A stretch of 8,974 nt of DNA from JASJBU01 sp965372385 (GTDB lineage Bacteria > Pseudomonadota > Gammaproteobacteria > Chromatiales > Chromatiaceae): NCBI GenBank assembly GCA_965372385.1, contig CBDVCD010000132.1:1-8974 (forward strand), written 5' to 3'. A program made the translations under genes and the position numbers. Below are positions 8,301 through 8,974 of this stretch, piece after piece (position 1 is the first letter of the stretch; every line of letters begins with the position of its first letter). The notes below the pieces were generated by a model, which searched no databases, had not been told where the DNA came from, and saw only the letters and a list, made by a program, of their open reading frames with translations.

Positions 8301-8808
8301 AGACCTCCCAACTGATGAGGAAGCGCAGGGTGATGGGTGTCAGGGTGATGACAAGAAAACCTCCGGCCGCAATAAAGGAGGCTATCTGGGAGGAGAGCCC
8401 AACCACCGCAACGCCGCTCAACATAAATCCGAGCAGGGCCTGATTGAGCAGATTGTTACTGGGGAAGAGGATAAAGGCGGCACTGCCCCAGATCAGCGCC
8501 GCACTCCAGCTGCTATAGATGAATAGCCTATACCAACCATCGGCTGAATGTCGCTCAGGCCGCAGGCGAAATTGCCTTAATTTCATGAACCGCAGAAGGA
8601 CCAGACCATGCATCGCCAGCAACCAGCCGAAGAGCAAGGCGGGGGAGTGGGAGTCGTCACGAAAGAAGAGGACCGACAGGGTGGAGACGATAACTGTACT
8701 TATCAGGGAGCTGGGCAGGTTTGTGTAGATAAGTTCGTTCTTTTTTTGCACTAGGGCAGCGGCTATTTCCCTCTTGTAATCTTCCCGCTTATCGGTCTGA
8801 GGAACCAT
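5398..8808 (-). CDS. Membrane-bound hybrid sensor histidine kinase (6 TM, 2 PAS, HisKA, HATPase, 2 REC, Hpt)
   Basis: This is an inner-membrane phosphorelay sensor of 1136 residues. Six hydrophobic segments are visible at about 34-49, 57-73, 96-115, 122-140, 143-160 and 168-187, with almost no periplasmic domain, so the signal is probably sensed in the membrane or by the PAS domains. Two PAS-like domains follow (about 212-335 and 345-460), then a coiled linker. HisKA has SHEIRTP with His492. HATPase has the N box (NLLGNA, Asn605/Asn609), G1 (DTGIGI, 641-646) and G2 (GGTGLGL, 670-676). REC1 (about 725-845) has Asp731/732, Asp780, Thr810 and Lys832. REC2 (about 880-1000) has Asp886/887, Asp930, Thr962 and Lys984. 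The C-terminal Hpt carries His1081 in LFHSIKSAANN. All phosphorelay residues are intact. There is no output domain and no adjacent response regulator, so the final receiver must be encoded elsewhere. ArcB and BarA have this plan but with one receiver. The ATG at 8808 follows an AGGA-containing stretch. The downstream gene is 111 bp away; co-transcription is possible. Confidence 0.95.
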   Translation of the reverse strand: MVPQTDKREDYKREIAAALVQKKNELIYTNLPSSLISTVIVSTLSVLFFRDDSHSPALLFGWLLAMHGLVLLRFMKLRQFRLRPERHSADGWYRLFIYSSWSAALIWGSAAFILFPSNNLLNQALLGFMLSGVAVVGLSSQIASFIAAGGFLVITLTPITLRFLISWEVYLIPGLLMGLMIAILLQLTRRMNGAICENITLNLESQHQTDALRHSEYLLADRIEHTPLAAIDWGIDGRVTQWNPSAVKLLEIRAQDAIGRHISELLPYQTISSTSATRDDDRDDYWDNLLSTDRPKSFTHTTLTAESRNLICEWHITPIKDGQGRITGMSSFILDLTERISFEERQQRLVDIIQCTPDFIAIFRLDGEILFLNSAGRGVLGLGKHESLRGKSLAGMFPVAEIEQLLNEGIPSAYMNRSWSGETQLVTAEGEIRTVDQLILLHDATKDGERYFSMVMRDISNRVSMERELLSAKEAAEAAARAKAEFLAMMSHEIRTPMNGVLGMAELLSDTHLDEEQQEFVEVITQSGTGLLGIINDILDFSRAEAGKIELDPISFDLERSIHDVVRLLSSSANSKGLELIIDYPQDCPNQVIGDAGRVRQIITNLLGNAIKFTQQGHVLITVAFNRHSGDFPGFRLEIQDTGIGISAEQQQRLFQSFTQADSSTTRQFGGTGLGLAISKQLVELMGGRIGLESEPAEGSTFWFELPLTLSQPPQPLPHFDLTGCSALIIDDNPVNLEIYEKLLSRYGMHTDLAASVSDALNTLQLSLRMNRLYQIILLDLNMPEQSGAELAQRIKAMEGYRDVPLILLTSSGQKGDARHYHQLGFAAYLVKPVPSTVLHDAIEGVFSQQNDRGDHRLITRHEIAERQTSAQHGEPYFTGSVLLVDDVPVNQQVAASILHKLGLEVELANNGNHALQMIAHGSYDLIFMDCLMPVMDGLSATRAIREQEKDAGSRIPIIALTANNQEADRKNCLACGMDDFLSKPFERNALILLLEKWLPADGESKLACSVSDKGSKKRFHTSALPDLIIDRRRIDNMQEMLGEDFAELIPAFITSVEQISEELSTALQIEDIQSLERLFHSIKSAANNVGAVRLSQLGAELEQQVYEVKTQQLRERLGVLHSEFETAKTELAKIV

Positions 8809-8884
8809 TATCCTAGAATCCTCAGTTGGATGGGGTGGAGTGTGCGTTTGTGGGGGTGCAGGTCAAGGCACAATGACGCGGACT

Positions 8885-8967
8885 AAATCGCCTGGAGCGA
8901 TTTGAACAGCTAGAGCTGACCCGTAGGGTGGAGGGCAGGATGCCCGGAATAATAGTTATTCTATTCC
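8885..8967. repeat. Cluster of short inverted repeats in the intergenic region right of the kinase gene
   Basis: Four perfect inverted repeats follow one another in 83 bases. They are AAATCGC/GCGATTT (8885-8891, 8897-8903), CAGCT/AGCTG (8907-8911, 8914-8918), GGGCA/TGCCC (8933-8937, 8941-8945) and GGAATA/TATTCC (8946-8951, 8962-8967). The last encloses AATAA/TTATT (8948-8952, 8956-8960). Each could form a small hairpin in either strand's RNA. The stretch could be the 5' leader of a plus-strand gene, an operator region shared by divergent genes, or a dispersed intergenic repeat. The rest of the intergenic region (8809-8884) shows nothing I can name. Confidence 0.5.
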
Positions 8968-8973
8968 AAGGAG
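8968..8973 (+). promoter_or_regulatory. Probable ribosome binding site of a divergent gene starting beyond the window
   Basis: AAGGAG sits one base from the right edge, on the plus strand, after an AT-rich stretch. It is a near-perfect Shine-Dalgarno core and stronger than any site in front of the minus-strand genes. If a start codon follows within about 5-10 bases outside the window, a divergent gene begins there. The start itself cannot be seen. Confidence 0.4.
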
Positions 8974-8974
8974 T

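Noticed and set aside
8821..8886. Short plus-strand frame beginning GTGCGTTTGTGG and ending at TAA
   Set aside because: It has only 14 codons, no ribosome binding site and no recognisable product.

Overview
The window looks like chromosomal DNA from a Gram-negative bacterium, most likely a gammaproteobacterium. The reasons are a long ppk1-type polyphosphate kinase, an ArcB/BarA-style hybrid sensor kinase and moderate GC (judged by eye). The protein style recalls sulfur-oxidising Chromatiales-like lineages, but that is only an impression. I see no RNA genes, CRISPR arrays or transposases.

All five supported genes lie on the minus strand, so transcription runs from high to low coordinates. In that order they are: a 1136-residue membrane hybrid histidine kinase (8808-5398); a 2-phosphoglycerate kinase-like P-loop protein with an ATP-cone-type N-terminus (5286-4099); an archaeal-type 2,3-bisphosphoglycerate-independent phosphoglycerate mutase, ApgM (4082-2808); polyphosphate kinase PPK1 (2786-573); and a universal stress protein that runs off the left edge (393-1). 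The three middle genes are 16 and 21 bp apart and almost certainly form one transcription unit. The kinase gene is separated by 111 bp and could be co-transcribed or independent. The stress protein is separated by 179 bp, and that gap holds a plausible sigma70-type promoter.

The middle block is the most interesting part. It joins a kinase family known for making 2,3-diphosphoglycerate from 2-phosphoglycerate, an enzyme family that interconverts 3- and 2-phosphoglycerate, and the enzyme that moves phosphate between ATP and polyphosphate. All three handle high-energy phosphate at the lower end of glycolysis or in storage polymer, and two of them belong to families best known from archaea. A phosphate or energy-reserve module, possibly sensed by the upstream phosphorelay kinase, is a reasonable hypothesis that the sequence alone cannot prove.

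Right of the kinase gene, 8809-8974 is non-coding. Its last ~85 bases carry several short inverted repeats, followed by AAGGAG on the plus strand at the very edge. This suggests a divergent plus-strand gene starting just outside the window.
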